Shown here in pieces: positions 17,846-27,451 of a stretch of 64,000 bases of DNA. Source of the stretch: Alsobacter ponti. Lineage in GTDB: Bacteria; Pseudomonadota; Alphaproteobacteria; Rhizobiales; Beijerinckiaceae. Each line of letters begins with the position of its first letter. The stretch's first letter is position 1. Position numbers and translations under genes: made by a program. The stretch covers positions 124,001 to 188,000 of the forward strand of contig NZ_JANCLU010000007.1 in NCBI RefSeq assembly GCF_024294805.1, read 5' to 3'. The notes beneath the pieces are model-generated. The model was not told the DNA's origin. It did no database searches and was given only the letters and a program-made list of their open reading frames with translations.

Positions 17846-18796
17846 TCAGGCGTCGTCCGACAGGCGGCGCAGGCCCAGCAGGCAGACGACGAGCGGGGCG
17901 ATGAGGAAGGCGAGGCGGGCGAGCACCCATCCGCGCTCGGTGCTCCAGCCGGGGACGTCCTCGATGCCGACGGCGACGTTGCGCGTCCAGCCCGTGACGG
18001 CGGAGCGATGCGCCGCCACCACCACTTCGCGCCCGTCGAGCGTGGAGGCGCGGAACACGCCGGCGGAGCGGTCGCCGAGCCGGTCGAGATAGCTGCTGGT
18101 GGGGCGGCGGCCGATCCAGCGCAGCGGGTCGGGGATGCGGGCCAGCACCACGCCGGAGTCGCTCACCACGGATTCGATGGCGTCGGTGACGGGCGTGCCC
18201 TGGCTCGCGAGCTGCTCCTGCACGCGGGTGAACGGCACCACGGCGGACACGAGCGTCGGCGCGGCGGCGTCGGCCGCGACCGCCACGGTGAGCACGATGG
18301 CGACGTCCCACGGCGCGGCTTCCGAGCCGGGCGGGGTGCAGACCACGACGTCGCCGCGCAGCGCGCGCGCCAGCTCGTCCGGGCAGGGGGAGCGGCGTGG
18401 GCCGGCGGTCGGCACCGGCGCGGCCTCGGCGAGGATGCGGCCGTTCGCGTCGAGGATGGACACGCTGTCCCAGGCCCGCGTCGCGCCGAGCGCCGCCGCG
18501 GCGGCGCGGCGCAGCGCCACGGGGTTGTCGGCCTGTCCCAGCGTCGCCGTTCCCAGCACCTGCAGGAGCTGCAACTGCGCGCGGACCCAGTCGTCGAAAT
18601 TGCGCGAGGCGTAGGCGGCGCGGTCGGCGATGAGCCGCTCCATCTCGGCGCGGCGGTGCGCGGCGCGGACAAAGGCGGTGGCCACCACGGTAACGATGGC
18701 GAGCACCAGCAGCACCGCGATCGTCTTCAGGACCGTTCGGACGGGCGTCGCGCGCGCGGCCCGGGCGGTCGGGGGAGAAAAGGCGATCGCGCTCAC
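17846..18796 (-). CDS. Membrane-anchored periplasmic sensor-domain protein without output domain (dCache-like)
   Basis: The 316-residue protein has one transmembrane helix near residues 22-44, a periplasmic domain of about 240 residues, and a second helix near the C-terminus ([17 protein letters not shown]). The periplasmic part has the [15 protein letters not shown] and [11 protein letters not shown] segments seen in double-Cache sensors of kinases and chemotaxis receptors. It ends ten residues after the second helix, so no HAMP, kinase, GGDEF or other output is present. The GTG at 18796 is preferred; an open frame upstream to 18877 adds a Pro/Arg-rich stretch of doubtful reality. Function unknown. 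Confidence 0.62.
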   Translation of the reverse strand: MSAIAFSPPTARAARATPVRTVLKTIAVLLVLAIVTVVATAFVRAAHRRAEMERLIADRAAYASRNFDDWVRAQLQLLQVLGTATLGQADNPVALRRAAAAALGATRAWDSVSILDANGRILAEAAPVPTAGPRRSPCPDELARALRGDVVVCTPPGSEAAPWDVAIVLTVAVAADAAAPTLVSAVVPFTRVQEQLASQGTPVTDAIESVVSDSGVVLARIPDPLRWIGRRPTSSYLDRLGDRSAGVFRASTLDGREVVVAAHRSAVTGWTRNVAVGIEDVPGWSTERGWVLARLAFLIAPLVVCLLGLRRLSDDA

Positions 18797-18917
18797 GTCC
18801 GGCCTCGGGGGAATGGGCGTTGCGAATCGCCCTGGCTCAGGTTCGTCGCGAACGCTTCTAGCACCCGCGACGCCCAAGGTATCGCTCGTTCGAATACGAA
18901 TGCAGCGGCGGCGCGGG

Positions 18918-19457
18918 TCAGTTGGCGGCCGGAGAGACCTTGCGGACGTCGATGTCGCCGGGGTGCGGCCCGGTCCGGCGCACCTCGATGCGGTCGCCCT
19001 CGCGGATCTCGCCCAGCCTGATCTCGCGGTCCGGCAGGATCACCGTCGCCGACTTGTTCAGGAACACGATCACGTGGCGCTGCTCGTTGAGCGCGGCGAT
19101 GGCCCAGCGCCGGATCTGCGCGAGATAAGGCTGCGCCTTCCAGGCGGCCGGGTGGCCGGGGTCGAGCTGGATCAGCAGGTTGCGGCTCGCGGGGTCGACG
19201 CTCATCACGAACTTGCAGCGCTCGGGCTTCCACTCGGGGCCGAGGAAGCTCTCCGTCATCCACAGGCAGTGGAAGGAGCGGCAGTGCTGCGGACGCGTGG
19301 CGTGGATGCCGCAGCCCCGGCCGGGCTGGCAATGGCCGCACCACACGCCCGCCGGCTTCTCCAGCGAGGGCACGTCGTAGACCTTGCAGCACAGCGTGCA
19401 GGTTCCGCAGTCGCGCCCGGGCGCGGGCTGCGAGACGAACTGGGCGGGGTCGAGCAT
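18918..19457 (-). CDS. YkgJ-family Cys-cluster protein
   Basis: This 179-residue protein has the YkgJ zinc/iron-chelating pattern: CGTCTLCCKVYDV, CGHC, GCGIHATRPQHCRSFHC and WM within the first 70 residues. The C-terminal half is basic and of unknown role. YkgJ proteins are thought to bind metal through these cysteines; no reaction is known. It lies downstream of acs on the same strand but beyond a strong hairpin, so it probably has its own promoter. Confidence 0.82.
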   Translation of the reverse strand: MLDPAQFVSQPAPGRDCGTCTLCCKVYDVPSLEKPAGVWCGHCQPGRGCGIHATRPQHCRSFHCLWMTESFLGPEWKPERCKFVMSVDPASRNLLIQLDPGHPAAWKAQPYLAQIRRWAIAALNEQRHVIVFLNKSATVILPDREIRLGEIREGDRIEVRRTGPHPGDIDVRKVSPAAN

Positions 19458-19538
19458 GGCGGCACTCGCTGGAGTTGAAGGCGGCGCACAGAATACCAGC
19501 TTGGCCGCAGCGTCAAATGGGCGGCCCGAAAACGCGAA

Positions 19539-19563
19539 CAGGGAAGCGCCTGGCGCTTCCCTG
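19539..19563 (-). terminator. Terminator hairpin downstream of acs
   Basis: CAGGGAAGCGCC (19539-19550) and GGCGCTTCCCTG (19552-19563) form a 12-bp inverted repeat around one base. On the minus strand it follows the acs stop by about 50 bases and is followed by a T-rich TTCGCGTTTTC stretch. Confidence 0.72.
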
Positions 19564-19610
19564 CCGCGGGTCCTCATTCCGCCGCGCCGGCCCGGCGGGC
19601 GGGCGCGGGC

Positions 19611-21554
19611 TCAGGCGCGCTTGTTCTGGCGGTGGTCGATCAGGTCGTTGACGACGCCCGGATCGGCGAGGGTCGACGTGTCGCCGAGATTGCCGAACTC
19701 GTCCTCGGCGATCTTGCGCAGGATGCGGCGCATGATCTTGCCGGAGCGCGTCTTCGGCAGGCCGGGCGCGAACTGGATGAGGTCGGGCGAGGCGATCGGG
19801 CCGATCTCCTTGCGCACCCACGTCACCAGCTCCTTGCGCAGCTCCTCGCTGGGCTCGATGCCGGTCATCAGCGTCACGTAGGCGTAGATGCCCTGGCCCT
19901 TGATGTCGTGCGGGTAGCCGACCACCGCCGCCTCGGACACCTTGGGGTGGGCCACCAGCGCGCTCTCGACCTCGGCCGTGCCCATGCGGTGGCCGGACAC
20001 GTTGATGACGTCGTCGACGCGCCCGGTGATCCAGTAGAACCCGTCCGCGTCGCGGCGGCAGCCGTCGCCGGTGAAGTACTTGTTCGGGTAGGTGGAGAAA
20101 TAGGTCTCCATGAAGCGCTGGTGGTCGCCGTACACGGTGCGCATCTGGCCGGGCCACGAATCGGCGATGACGAGATTGCCCTCGCAGGCGCCTTCCAGGA
20201 CCTTGCCGTCGGCGTCGACCACCTCGGGGCGGATGCCGAAGAAGGGCCGCGTCGCCGAGCCGGGCTTCAGCGCCGTCGCGCCGGGAAGCGGCGTGATCAG
20301 GATGCCGCCGGTCTCGGTCTGCCACCACGTGTCGACGATGGGGCAGCGATTGTCGCCGACGACGCGGTAGTACCACTCCCACGCCTCGGGGTTGATCGGC
20401 TCGCCGACCGAGCCCAGCAGGCGCAGGGAGGCGCGCGAGGTCTTCTTCACCGGGTCCTCGCCGGCGCCCATCAGCGAGCGGATCGCCGTCGGGGCGGTGT
20501 AGAAGATGTTGACCTTGTGCTTGTCCACGACGTCCCAGAAGCGGGAGATCGACGGATAGGTCGGGATGCCCTCGAACATCAGCGTGGTCGCGCCGTTGGC
20601 GAGCGGGCCGTAGACGATGTAGCTGTGGCCCGTCACCCAGCCCACGTCGGCGGTGCACCAGTAGATGTCACCGTCGTGGTAGTCGAAGACGTACTGATGG
20701 GTCATCGCGGCGTAGACGAGATAGCCGCCGGTGGTGTGGACCACGCCCTTCGGCTTGCCGGTGGAGCCGGAGGTGTAGAGCAGGAACAGCGGGTCTTCCG
20801 CGTTCATCGGCTCAACCGGGCAGTCCGCGGGCACGGACTTCACCGCCTCGTCGTAGTAGACGTCGCGGCCGGCCTGCATGGTCACGGCGCCGCCGGTGCG
20901 GCGGACCACGATGACGGTCTTGAGGCAATCCACCTTGTCGGCGGCGGCGTCGACATTCGCCTTGAGCGGAACCTTGCGGCCGCCGCGCAGGCCCTCATCG
21001 GCGGTGATCACCACGGCCGAGGACGCGTCCTCGATGCGGCTCGCCAGCGAGTCGGGCGAGAAGCCGCCGAACACGATGGAGTGGATGGCGCCGATGCGGG
21101 CGCAGGCCAGCATGGCGTAGGCCGCCTCCAGGATCATCGGCAGGTAGATGGTGACGCGGTCGCCCTTCTTGACGCCGTGCGCCTTGAGGACGTTGGCGAA
21201 GCGGCAGACCTCGGCGTGCAACTCACGGTAGGTGACGCTCTTGGATTCGTTCGGGTCGTCGCCTTCCCAGATGATCGCCACCTGGTCGGCGCGGCGGGCG
21301 AGATGGCGGTCGACGCAGTTCAGCGCCACGTTGGTGACGCCGTCCTCGAACCACTTGATCGACACCGCGCCGGGCGCGTAGCTGACGTCCTTGACCTTGG
21401 TGAAGGGCTTGATCCAGTCGATCCGCTTGCCGTGTTCGGCCCAGAAGCCAGCCGGATCCGCCACCGAGGCCGCGTACATGGACTTGTACTTGGCGTCGTC
21501 CACCCAGGCGCGCTTCGCCCACTCGGCGGGGACAGGATAGATCTTTTCGGACAT
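19611..21554 (-). CDS. acs: Acetyl-CoA synthetase
   Basis: The 647-residue AMP-forming enzyme converts acetate, ATP and CoA to acetyl-CoA. The opening [18 protein letters not shown], the P-loop-like [12 protein letters not shown], the [16 protein letters not shown] motif and the C-terminal [15 protein letters not shown] are diagnostic. Lys606 in SGK is the residue acetylated in regulated enzymes. Length is exactly that of Acs. It is monocistronic, bounded downstream by a strong hairpin and upstream by a 161-base gap. Propionate activity cannot be excluded. Confidence 0.96.
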   Translation of the reverse strand: MSEKIYPVPAEWAKRAWVDDAKYKSMYAASVADPAGFWAEHGKRIDWIKPFTKVKDVSYAPGAVSIKWFEDGVTNVALNCVDRHLARRADQVAIIWEGDDPNESKSVTYRELHAEVCRFANVLKAHGVKKGDRVTIYLPMILEAAYAMLACARIGAIHSIVFGGFSPDSLASRIEDASSAVVITADEGLRGGRKVPLKANVDAAADKVDCLKTVIVVRRTGGAVTMQAGRDVYYDEAVKSVPADCPVEPMNAEDPLFLLYTSGSTGKPKGVVHTTGGYLVYAAMTHQYVFDYHDGDIYWCTADVGWVTGHSYIVYGPLANGATTLMFEGIPTYPSISRFWDVVDKHKVNIFYTAPTAIRSLMGAGEDPVKKTSRASLRLLGSVGEPINPEAWEWYYRVVGDNRCPIVDTWWQTETGGILITPLPGATALKPGSATRPFFGIRPEVVDADGKVLEGACEGNLVIADSWPGQMRTVYGDHQRFMETYFSTYPNKYFTGDGCRRDADGFYWITGRVDDVINVSGHRMGTAEVESALVAHPKVSEAAVVGYPHDIKGQGIYAYVTLMTGIEPSEELRKELVTWVRKEIGPIASPDLIQFAPGLPKTRSGKIMRRILRKIAEDEFGNLGDTSTLADPGVVNDLIDHRQNKRA

Positions 21555-21715
21555 GGCGTTTTCTCCCCTGGGCGAAGCCGCCCTTGCCGGGCCTCCGCGG
21601 ACAACACCGGGTCGGCCCGCGCACGCATGACGCGTGGCGACGGTCCGACCCTTCGGGGCGCATTATGCGAACCGGCCCCCTCCGCTTCAAGCGCGGGCCG
21701 CTCGTGCTTTCGTCG

Positions 21716-22180
21716 CTAACCTTTCGGCGAAGCGCGTTTCGAGGGTTTCGCGGAGGCGGCCTGGCCTTCGCCGGCGAGCTCCATGACGACGCTCCACTCC
21801 TCATCCGTGACCGGCTGGACCGACAGCCGCATGCAGGTGACGAGCGACATCTTGGCGAGCCGCGGCTCGGCCTTCACCTGCGCCAGCGTCACCGGCCGCT
21901 CGAGCTTTTTCACGGCCTTCAGGTCCACCGCCACCCAGGGCGCGCCGGGATCGGCCGTCGGGTCCGGATAGGCTTCGCGGATCACCTCGACGATGCCGAC
22001 GATCTCCTTGCCCTCGTTGGAATGGTAGAACAGGCCGCGGTCGCCCTTTTTCATGGCGATCATGTTGAGCTTGGCGAGATGGTTGCGCACGCCGTTCCAG
22101 AACGTGCCCTTGGCGCCCTCGGCAACCTGCTGGTCCCACGACCAGACGGACGGTTCGGACTTGTAGAGCCAGTGCGCCAT
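21716..22180 (-). CDS. EVE-domain protein
   Basis: This 154-residue protein is a PUA-like EVE domain (MAHWLYKSEPSVWSWDQQ, WNGVRNHLAKLNMIAMKKGDRGLFYHS, IVGIVEVIREAYPDPT). EVE domains bind modified bases in RNA or DNA; no target is known for this housekeeping type. The C-terminal 15 residues are Lys/Ser/Pro-rich. It lies 32 bases after gpsA and is probably the last gene of the tsaD-gpsA-EVE group, an order common in Rhizobiales. Confidence 0.88.
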   Translation of the reverse strand: MAHWLYKSEPSVWSWDQQVAEGAKGTFWNGVRNHLAKLNMIAMKKGDRGLFYHSNEGKEIVGIVEVIREAYPDPTADPGAPWVAVDLKAVKKLERPVTLAQVKAEPRLAKMSLVTCMRLSVQPVTDEEWSVVMELAGEGQAASAKPSKRASPKG

Positions 22181-22212
22181 GTGTCGATGTCCCCCGCGAA
22201 TCCCGCCGCAGC

Positions 22213-23241
22213 TTAGTCGAGGCCGGCCGAAAAGGGAGCGTCCCCGTGCTCGGCGCGCAGCGGCCGCGTCATCAGCGCGTCCATCGCGGCGCGAATGGAG
22301 AGCCGCCCCTCCAGCACCGCGTCGACGGCCTGGGCGATCGGCATGTCGACGCTCCGCTCCGCCGCCATGCCGGCGAGCACGCGGGCGGTGAACGCGCCCT
22401 CGGCCAGCTTGCCGCCGCCGGCCGCCGCGACCGGCGCGCCGCGCCCGAGGTCGTGCCCGAAGGCGAAGTTCCGCGATTGCAGCGAGCCGCAGGTGAGGAT
22501 GAGGTCGCCCAGCCCGGACAGGCCCATCAGCGTCTCCGGCCTTGCACCGTGGACGCGGGCGAAGCGCGACAATTCCGCGAAGCCGCGCGTCGTCAGCGCC
22601 GCCTTGGCGCTCTCGCCCAGCCCCATGCCGGCGGCGATGCCCGCGGCGATGGCGAGCACGTTCTTGGCCGCGCCGCCGATCTCGACGCCGCGCACGTCGT
22701 CGCCATGGTAGACGCGGAAGCTCGGCGAGCTGAGCGCGGCGGCGAGGCCCTGCGCGAGCGCGGCGTCGGCGCAGGCGAGGACGACGGCGGTGGGCAGGCC
22801 GCGCGCCACGTCGGCCGCGAAGCTCGGCCCCGACAGCACCGCAGGCACGGCGTGGGGCAGCGTCTCGGCCACGATCTCGCTCATGAAGCGGCCGGTGTCG
22901 CGCTCGATTCCCTTGGCGCAGATCACGGCCGCCGCGCCCTGGCGCATGTGTGCAGCGGCGAGCGAGGCGACCGCCCGCAGCGACTGCGCGGGCACGGCCA
23001 GCAACACGGCGCGGGCCTCGGCGATGGCGGCGATGTCGGCGGTCGGCGCGACCGAATCGGCGAGACGCACGCCCGGCAGGCGGGTGGCGTTCTCGCGCGT
23101 CGCCGCCATCTCCTGCGCCTGGCCGGCGTCGCGCGCCCACAGGGTCACGCGCCGTCCGCCGCGCGCCGCCGCGTTGGCGAGCGCGGTGCCCCACGCGCCG
23201 CCGCCCAGCACGGCGATGGACCCGAAGCGCTCGCGGGGCAT
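22213..23241 (-). CDS. gpsA: Glycerol-3-phosphate dehydrogenase [NAD(P)+]
   Basis: The 342-residue enzyme reduces dihydroxyacetone phosphate to glycerol-3-phosphate for phospholipid synthesis. The nucleotide-binding [16 protein letters not shown] is at the N-terminus; [28 protein letters not shown] with the catalytic Lys, and [12 protein letters not shown] are all family motifs. It begins 17 bases after the tsaD stop and is probably cotranscribed. Confidence 0.95.
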   Translation of the reverse strand: MPRERFGSIAVLGGGAWGTALANAAARGGRRVTLWARDAGQAQEMAATRENATRLPGVRLADSVAPTADIAAIAEARAVLLAVPAQSLRAVASLAAAHMRQGAAAVICAKGIERDTGRFMSEIVAETLPHAVPAVLSGPSFAADVARGLPTAVVLACADAALAQGLAAALSSPSFRVYHGDDVRGVEIGGAAKNVLAIAAGIAAGMGLGESAKAALTTRGFAELSRFARVHGARPETLMGLSGLGDLILTCGSLQSRNFAFGHDLGRGAPVAAAGGGKLAEGAFTARVLAGMAAERSVDMPIAQAVDAVLEGRLSIRAAMDALMTRPLRAEHGDAPFSAGLD

Positions 23242-23258
23242 GGCGCGGTCCTCCCCGG

Positions 23259-24302
23259 TCAGGCCCGCGCGGGGGCTGGCGCGAGCGGCCAGCGCGCCCG
23301 GGGCGCGACGGAGAGGTCGTCGACGAGGCCGCGCCGCAGCCGCTCGATACCGGCCCAGGCGATCATCGCGCCGTTATCGGTGCACAGGGCGGGCGGAGGC
23401 ACGGCCAGCCGCAGCCCCGTCTCGCCGGCGAGGCGCTGCAGGGCGCGCCGCACCGTGGCGTTGGCGGCGACGCCGCCGGCCACCACCAGCGCGCTCGGAT
23501 GTCCCGCCGTCTCGCGGAACAGCTTCAGCGCCACGCGGGTGCGGTCCACCACGACATCGACGACGGCAGCCTGGAACGACGCGCAGAGATCGGCGACGTC
23601 CTTGCCCGTCAGCGGCGCGATGCGCTCGGCCTCCACCCGCACGGCGGTCTTCAGCCCCGACAGGGAGAAATCGGGCGCGGCGCGGCCGAGCATCGGGCGC
23701 GGCAGGGCGAAGCGCTCCGGGTCGCCGCGCTCGGCCTCGCGCTCCACCTGCGGCCCGCCCGGATAGGGCAGGCCGAGCATCTTGGCGGTCTTGTCGAACG
23801 CCTCGCCGATGGCGTCGTCCACCGTGCCGCCGAGGCGCACATAGTCGCCGACGCCCTTCACCGCGACGAGCTGGGTGTGCCCGCCCGACACGAGCAGCAG
23901 CAGATAGGGGAAGGCGACGCCGTCCGTGAGGCGCGGCGACAAGGCGTGCCCTTCGAGATGGTTCACCGCAACGAGCGGCTTGTTGGCCACCAGCGCCAGC
24001 GTCTTGGCGGTGGTGAGGCCGACGATGACGCCGCCGATGAGGCCCGGCCCCGCTGCCGCCGCCACGCCGTCGAGGTCGCTCAGCCGCACTCCGGCCTTGG
24101 CCAACGCGCGCTCCACCAGATGGTCGACCACCTCGACATGGGCGCGCGCCGCGATCTCGGGGACCACGCCGCCATAGGCCGCGTGGTCGGCGATCTGGCT
24201 GAGGATCTCGTTGGAGAGGATTTCGCCGTGCCCGTCGCGCTCGGACGACACCACCGAAGCCGCGGTCTCGTCGCAGGTCGTCTCGATGCCAAGCACCAGC
24301 AT
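23259..24302 (-). CDS. tsaD: tRNA N6-threonylcarbamoyladenosine (t6A) synthase subunit TsaD
   Basis: The 347-residue ASKHA-fold protein transfers the threonylcarbamoyl group to A37 of ANN-decoding tRNAs. It starts [14 protein letters not shown] and has the metal-binding HLEGH (His115, His119) and [13 protein letters not shown]. Length is normal. It is divergent from hemC with a 157-base gap that should hold both promoters; I cannot name a clear hexamer pair. Confidence 0.96.
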   Translation of the reverse strand: MLVLGIETTCDETAASVVSSERDGHGEILSNEILSQIADHAAYGGVVPEIAARAHVEVVDHLVERALAKAGVRLSDLDGVAAAAGPGLIGGVIVGLTTAKTLALVANKPLVAVNHLEGHALSPRLTDGVAFPYLLLLVSGGHTQLVAVKGVGDYVRLGGTVDDAIGEAFDKTAKMLGLPYPGGPQVEREAERGDPERFALPRPMLGRAAPDFSLSGLKTAVRVEAERIAPLTGKDVADLCASFQAAVVDVVVDRTRVALKLFRETAGHPSALVVAGGVAANATVRRALQRLAGETGLRLAVPPPALCTDNGAMIAWAGIERLRRGLVDDLSVAPRARWPLAPAPARA

Positions 24303-24459
24303 TCGCGTAGTCGCCTCCGGTCGGTGGGGCCTGCGAAGGGCGCGGTCGACGCGCCTTTCGCCGGCGGGATCGACACCCTATAGTCCGCGCCGCGAGCGAA
24401 GGAAACGGTCGCGCGGGCGCAGGGCCCGCACGGGCTTGGACGGACTGGGGACGAGGGTG

Positions 24460-25386
24460 ATGGCGGGCGACGGGGTTTTCAGGATCGGCACGCGCGGCAG
24501 CCCGCTGGCGCTCTGGCAGGCGCGCACCGTGCGCGCCGCGCTGATCGCGGCGCACGGCCTGCCCGAGGAGGCGGTCGAGATCGTCGTCATCAAGACCTCG
24601 GGCGACATGATCCAGGACCGCGCGCTGTCGCAGGCCGGCGGCAAGGGGCTGTTCACGAAGGAGATCGACGCGGCGCTGCTGGACGGCGGCGTCGACCTCG
24701 CCGTCCACTCGGCCAAGGACATGCCGACGCTGTTTCCCGACGGCATCGTCATCGCCGGCTACCTGCCGCGCGAGGACGTGCGCGACGCCTTCATCTCGAC
24801 GCGCGCGCGCACGCTGATGGAGCTGCCGCAAGGCGCCGTGGTCGGCAGCGCCAGCCTGCGGCGGCAGGCGCTGATTCGCCGCCTGCGGCCGGACATCCGC
24901 ACGACGCTGCTGCGCGGCAATGTCGAAACGCGGCTGCGCAAGATCGCCGAGGGCGAGTTCGACGCGACGCTGCTGGCGCTCGCAGGCCTCAAGCGGCTCG
25001 GCATGGCGGACCGGGTCGCCTCCGTGCTCGACCTCGACGCGTTCCCGCCCGCCGTCGGGCAGGGCGCCATCGCCGTCACGGCGCGCGACGGGGACGCGCG
25101 CACGCGCGCGGCGCTCCAGGCCATCGCCCACGCGGAGACCGGAATCGCCTTGGCCGCCGAGCGCGCCTTCCTCACCGTGCTCGACGGCTCGTGCCGCACG
25201 CCGATCGCCGGCCACGCGGTCGTCGAGGGCGGCGTGGTGCGGTTTCGCGGCCTCGTGCTGCGCGCCGACGGCAGCGAGAGCTTCGAGGCCGCGCGCGAAG
25301 GCGCGCCGGAGGACGCCGCGCGCCTCGGCGGGGAGGCCGGCCGCGACATCCTGGCCCGCGCGCCGTCCGACATCCTCGCCCACTGA
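24460..25386 (+). CDS. hemC: Porphobilinogen deaminase (hydroxymethylbilane synthase)
   Basis: The 308-residue enzyme joins four porphobilinogens in heme synthesis. RIGTRGSPLALWQA, KTSGDMIQDR, HSAKDMPT, and VGSASLRRQALI are diagnostic, and Cys245 in LDGSCRTPIAGHA carries the dipyrromethane cofactor. ATG 24460 is used; a GTG directly before it is also possible. It is the first gene of hemC-hemD-mic60-hemY. Confidence 0.96.
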   Translation: MAGDGVFRIGTRGSPLALWQARTVRAALIAAHGLPEEAVEIVVIKTSGDMIQDRALSQAGGKGLFTKEIDAALLDGGVDLAVHSAKDMPTLFPDGIVIAGYLPREDVRDAFISTRARTLMELPQGAVVGSASLRRQALIRRLRPDIRTTLLRGNVETRLRKIAEGEFDATLLALAGLKRLGMADRVASVLDLDAFPPAVGQGAIAVTARDGDARTRAALQAIAHAETGIALAAERAFLTVLDGSCRTPIAGHAVVEGGVVRFRGLVLRADGSESFEAAREGAPEDAARLGGEAGRDILARAPSDILAH

Positions 25387-25391
25387 CATCG

Positions 25392-26096
25392 ATGCGGGTC
25401 GTCGTCACCCGGCCCGAGCCCGACGCCGCCCGCACGGCGCGCCGGCTCGCGGCGCTCGGCTACACCCCCGTCGTCGCGCCGCTGTTCGAGGCCGTCGCGA
25501 CGTCCTCCGCTCCCGCGGGGGACGGCTGGGCGGCCGTGGTGGCGACGAGCGCGCGGGCGTTCCTGGCCGGCGCGGCGGACCCGGCGGCGCTCTCCTCGCC
25601 GCTGTTCGCGGTGGGCGAGCGCACCGCGTCCGCCGCCCGCGCGGCGGGCTTCCGCGACGTGCGCGCGGCGGGGGGAACGGCGCTGGCGCTCTCGCAACTT
25701 CTGGCGCGCGAGCTGCCGGCGGGCGCGCGCGTGCTGTATCTCGCCGGGACGGTGCGCAAGCCGGAGCTCGAGGCGCGGCTGGCAGCGGCCGGGCTGCGGG
25801 TGACGGTGCGCGAGACCTACGCCATGCGCCGGGTCTCGGCGCTGCCGGCGGCCTTCGCCGAACTGCTGCGTTCCGGCGCGCCGGCCCTCGTGCTTCACTA
25901 CTCGCGCCGGGGGGCTGAGACGGCGCTCGACCTGGCGGCGCGGGCGGGGCTTCAGGACGCGCTGGCGGCGCTCGCTCACCGCGCGCTGTCGGCCGATGTG
26001 GCTGAGCCGCTGCAACGCGCCGGCGCGTCGGATGTTGTCGTTGCGGTCGCGCCGGACGAGGACTCGCTATTCGCCACGCTTCCGCCTTGCGGATGA
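25392..26096 (+). CDS. hemD: Uroporphyrinogen-III synthase
   Basis: The 234-residue protein closes the linear tetrapyrrole into uroporphyrinogen III. HemD sequences are poorly conserved; the call rests on the opening VVVTRPEPDAARTARRL, the two-domain pattern with VVATSARA and YLAGTVRKPELEARL, the size and the position five bases after hemC. The ATG at 25392 is preferred because an upstream extension would overlap hemC deeply. Confidence 0.9.
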   Translation: MRVVVTRPEPDAARTARRLAALGYTPVVAPLFEAVATSSAPAGDGWAAVVATSARAFLAGAADPAALSSPLFAVGERTASAARAAGFRDVRAAGGTALALSQLLARELPAGARVLYLAGTVRKPELEARLAAAGLRVTVRETYAMRRVSALPAAFAELLRSGAPALVLHYSRRGAETALDLAARAGLQDALAALAHRALSADVAEPLQRAGASDVVVAVAPDEDSLFATLPPCG

Positions 26097-26176
26097 GGCC
26101 GAATGCGGGTTCGCCCCGTCGCGGGGCGGTGCTAAGGACGAAACGCGCCCCTCTCCGGGGCCATCGGGCGGGATAC

Positions 26177-27451
26177 ATGGCGGGCGACGACGACACCATC
26201 GACACGAAGCGCACGGACGGCGACGCCGGACGGCCGAACCGGCCCGGCCGCAAGCCCCCGCGCGAGCCCGCCACGCTGGACCTCACCGCGCGCCATGTCG
26301 CGGACGCGGAGCCCACGCCCGAATCGGACCCCGCCGCCGCCGACCCCGCGCCCGATCCGCTCATGCCATCCGCGCCGGAGCGCGACGCAACCGTAGCGCC
26401 CGGCGAACCCGCGACTGCGGACGCCGCGCCGCCTCCCGTCGATTCCGAGCTCCCTTCCGCCCCGCCGGACGTGGAGCCCGAGCCCGCCCCCTTCGGCCGG
26501 AGCGAACCGCCGCCCGCCGTCGCGACGCAGCCGCCGCCGCGCCTCGGCCGGGCCGCCCTCGCGGGGTTCGGCGGGGGCGTGCTCGCCGTGCTGCTGACCG
26601 GCGTCGCGCTGTTCACGGCGGGGCCGCTGGCCGACCTGTCCGACCGGCTCGCCTCGCTGGAGACGGCCGTGGGCGAGCGCGCGCCTCGGCGCGGGCTCGA
26701 GGCGGTCGAGAAACGCGCTGCCGCCATCGAGGCCGCGCAACAGCAGGCTCGCGCCGACATCGACAAGCTCGACGCGCGCCAGCCGCCGCCGCCGGTCGAC
26801 CTCGCTCCGCTGACGCAGCGCCTCGCGGCCGTCGAGCGCGGGCTGCGGGAGGCGTCGCCCGGGCCCGCTCCCGCCCAGCCCGCCGCGCCCGTGGCCCCGC
26901 CGCCGCCCACGGCCTCGCCGGAGACGGCGCGGCTGGCCGTCGCCATGCTGGCGCGGGACGAGCTGGCGCAGGGCCGGCCCTACGCCCGGGAGCTGGCGGC
27001 GCTTGAGGGCGCGGGCGCCGACGCGCAGCTCGTCGCCGCCCTCAAGCCCTTCGCCGCCTCCGGCGCGCCGACCCCGGCGCGGCTGGCGGCCGACTTCGCG
27101 CCGGTGCGCGACGCGCTGACCCGTCCGCCCGAGGCGGCGGCCGGAAGTGTCCTTGACCGCGCGACCGCGGCGGTGCTGCGCGTCGTCAAGGTGCGCCCGG
27201 TCGGGCAGGCGCCGGGCGACGAGCCGCCGGCCATCGCCGCGCGCACCGAGGACGCTCTGCGGAAGGGCGACCTGCCGGCCGCGGCCGAGGCGCTGCAGCG
27301 CCTGCCCGAGCGCGACCGCGCGGCGGCCCAGCCCTTCCTCGACCGGCTGCGGGCCCGCATCGCCGCGGGCCAGGCCGCCGACGCCATTCTCACCAAGGCC
27401 GTGGACGACGTCCTCGCCGTCATGAAAGCCAGTGGAGGCCCCGCGCGATGA
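26177..27451 (+). CDS. Mitofilin-domain membrane protein (alphaproteobacterial Mic60)
   Basis: The 424-residue protein has a 120-residue Pro/Ala/Glu-rich, probably disordered cytoplasmic arm, one transmembrane helix (about 127-148), a coiled-coil segment (about 150-240), and a C-terminal helical mitofilin-like domain (about 275-424). Alphaproteobacterial Mic60 shapes invaginated inner membranes and is the bacterial relative of the mitochondrial cristae protein; its gene sits beside heme genes, as here between hemD and hemY. Sequence similarity in this family is weak, so position and topology carry much of the call. Its stop overlaps the hemY start (ATGA). Confidence 0.8.
   Translation: MAGDDDTIDTKRTDGDAGRPNRPGRKPPREPATLDLTARHVADAEPTPESDPAAADPAPDPLMPSAPERDATVAPGEPATADAAPPPVDSELPSAPPDVEPEPAPFGRSEPPPAVATQPPPRLGRAALAGFGGGVLAVLLTGVALFTAGPLADLSDRLASLETAVGERAPRRGLEAVEKRAAAIEAAQQQARADIDKLDARQPPPPVDLAPLTQRLAAVERGLREASPGPAPAQPAAPVAPPPPTASPETARLAVAMLARDELAQGRPYARELAALEGAGADAQLVAALKPFAASGAPTPARLAADFAPVRDALTRPPEAAAGSVLDRATAAVLRVVKVRPVGQAPGDEPPAIAARTEDALRKGDLPAAAEALQRLPERDRAAAQPFLDRLRARIAAGQAADAILTKAVDDVLAVMKASGGPAR

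Noticed and set aside
19632-21719. Long plus-strand open frame opposite acs
   Set aside because: Composition is that of a reverse frame of a GC-rich gene; acs on the minus strand is unmistakable.
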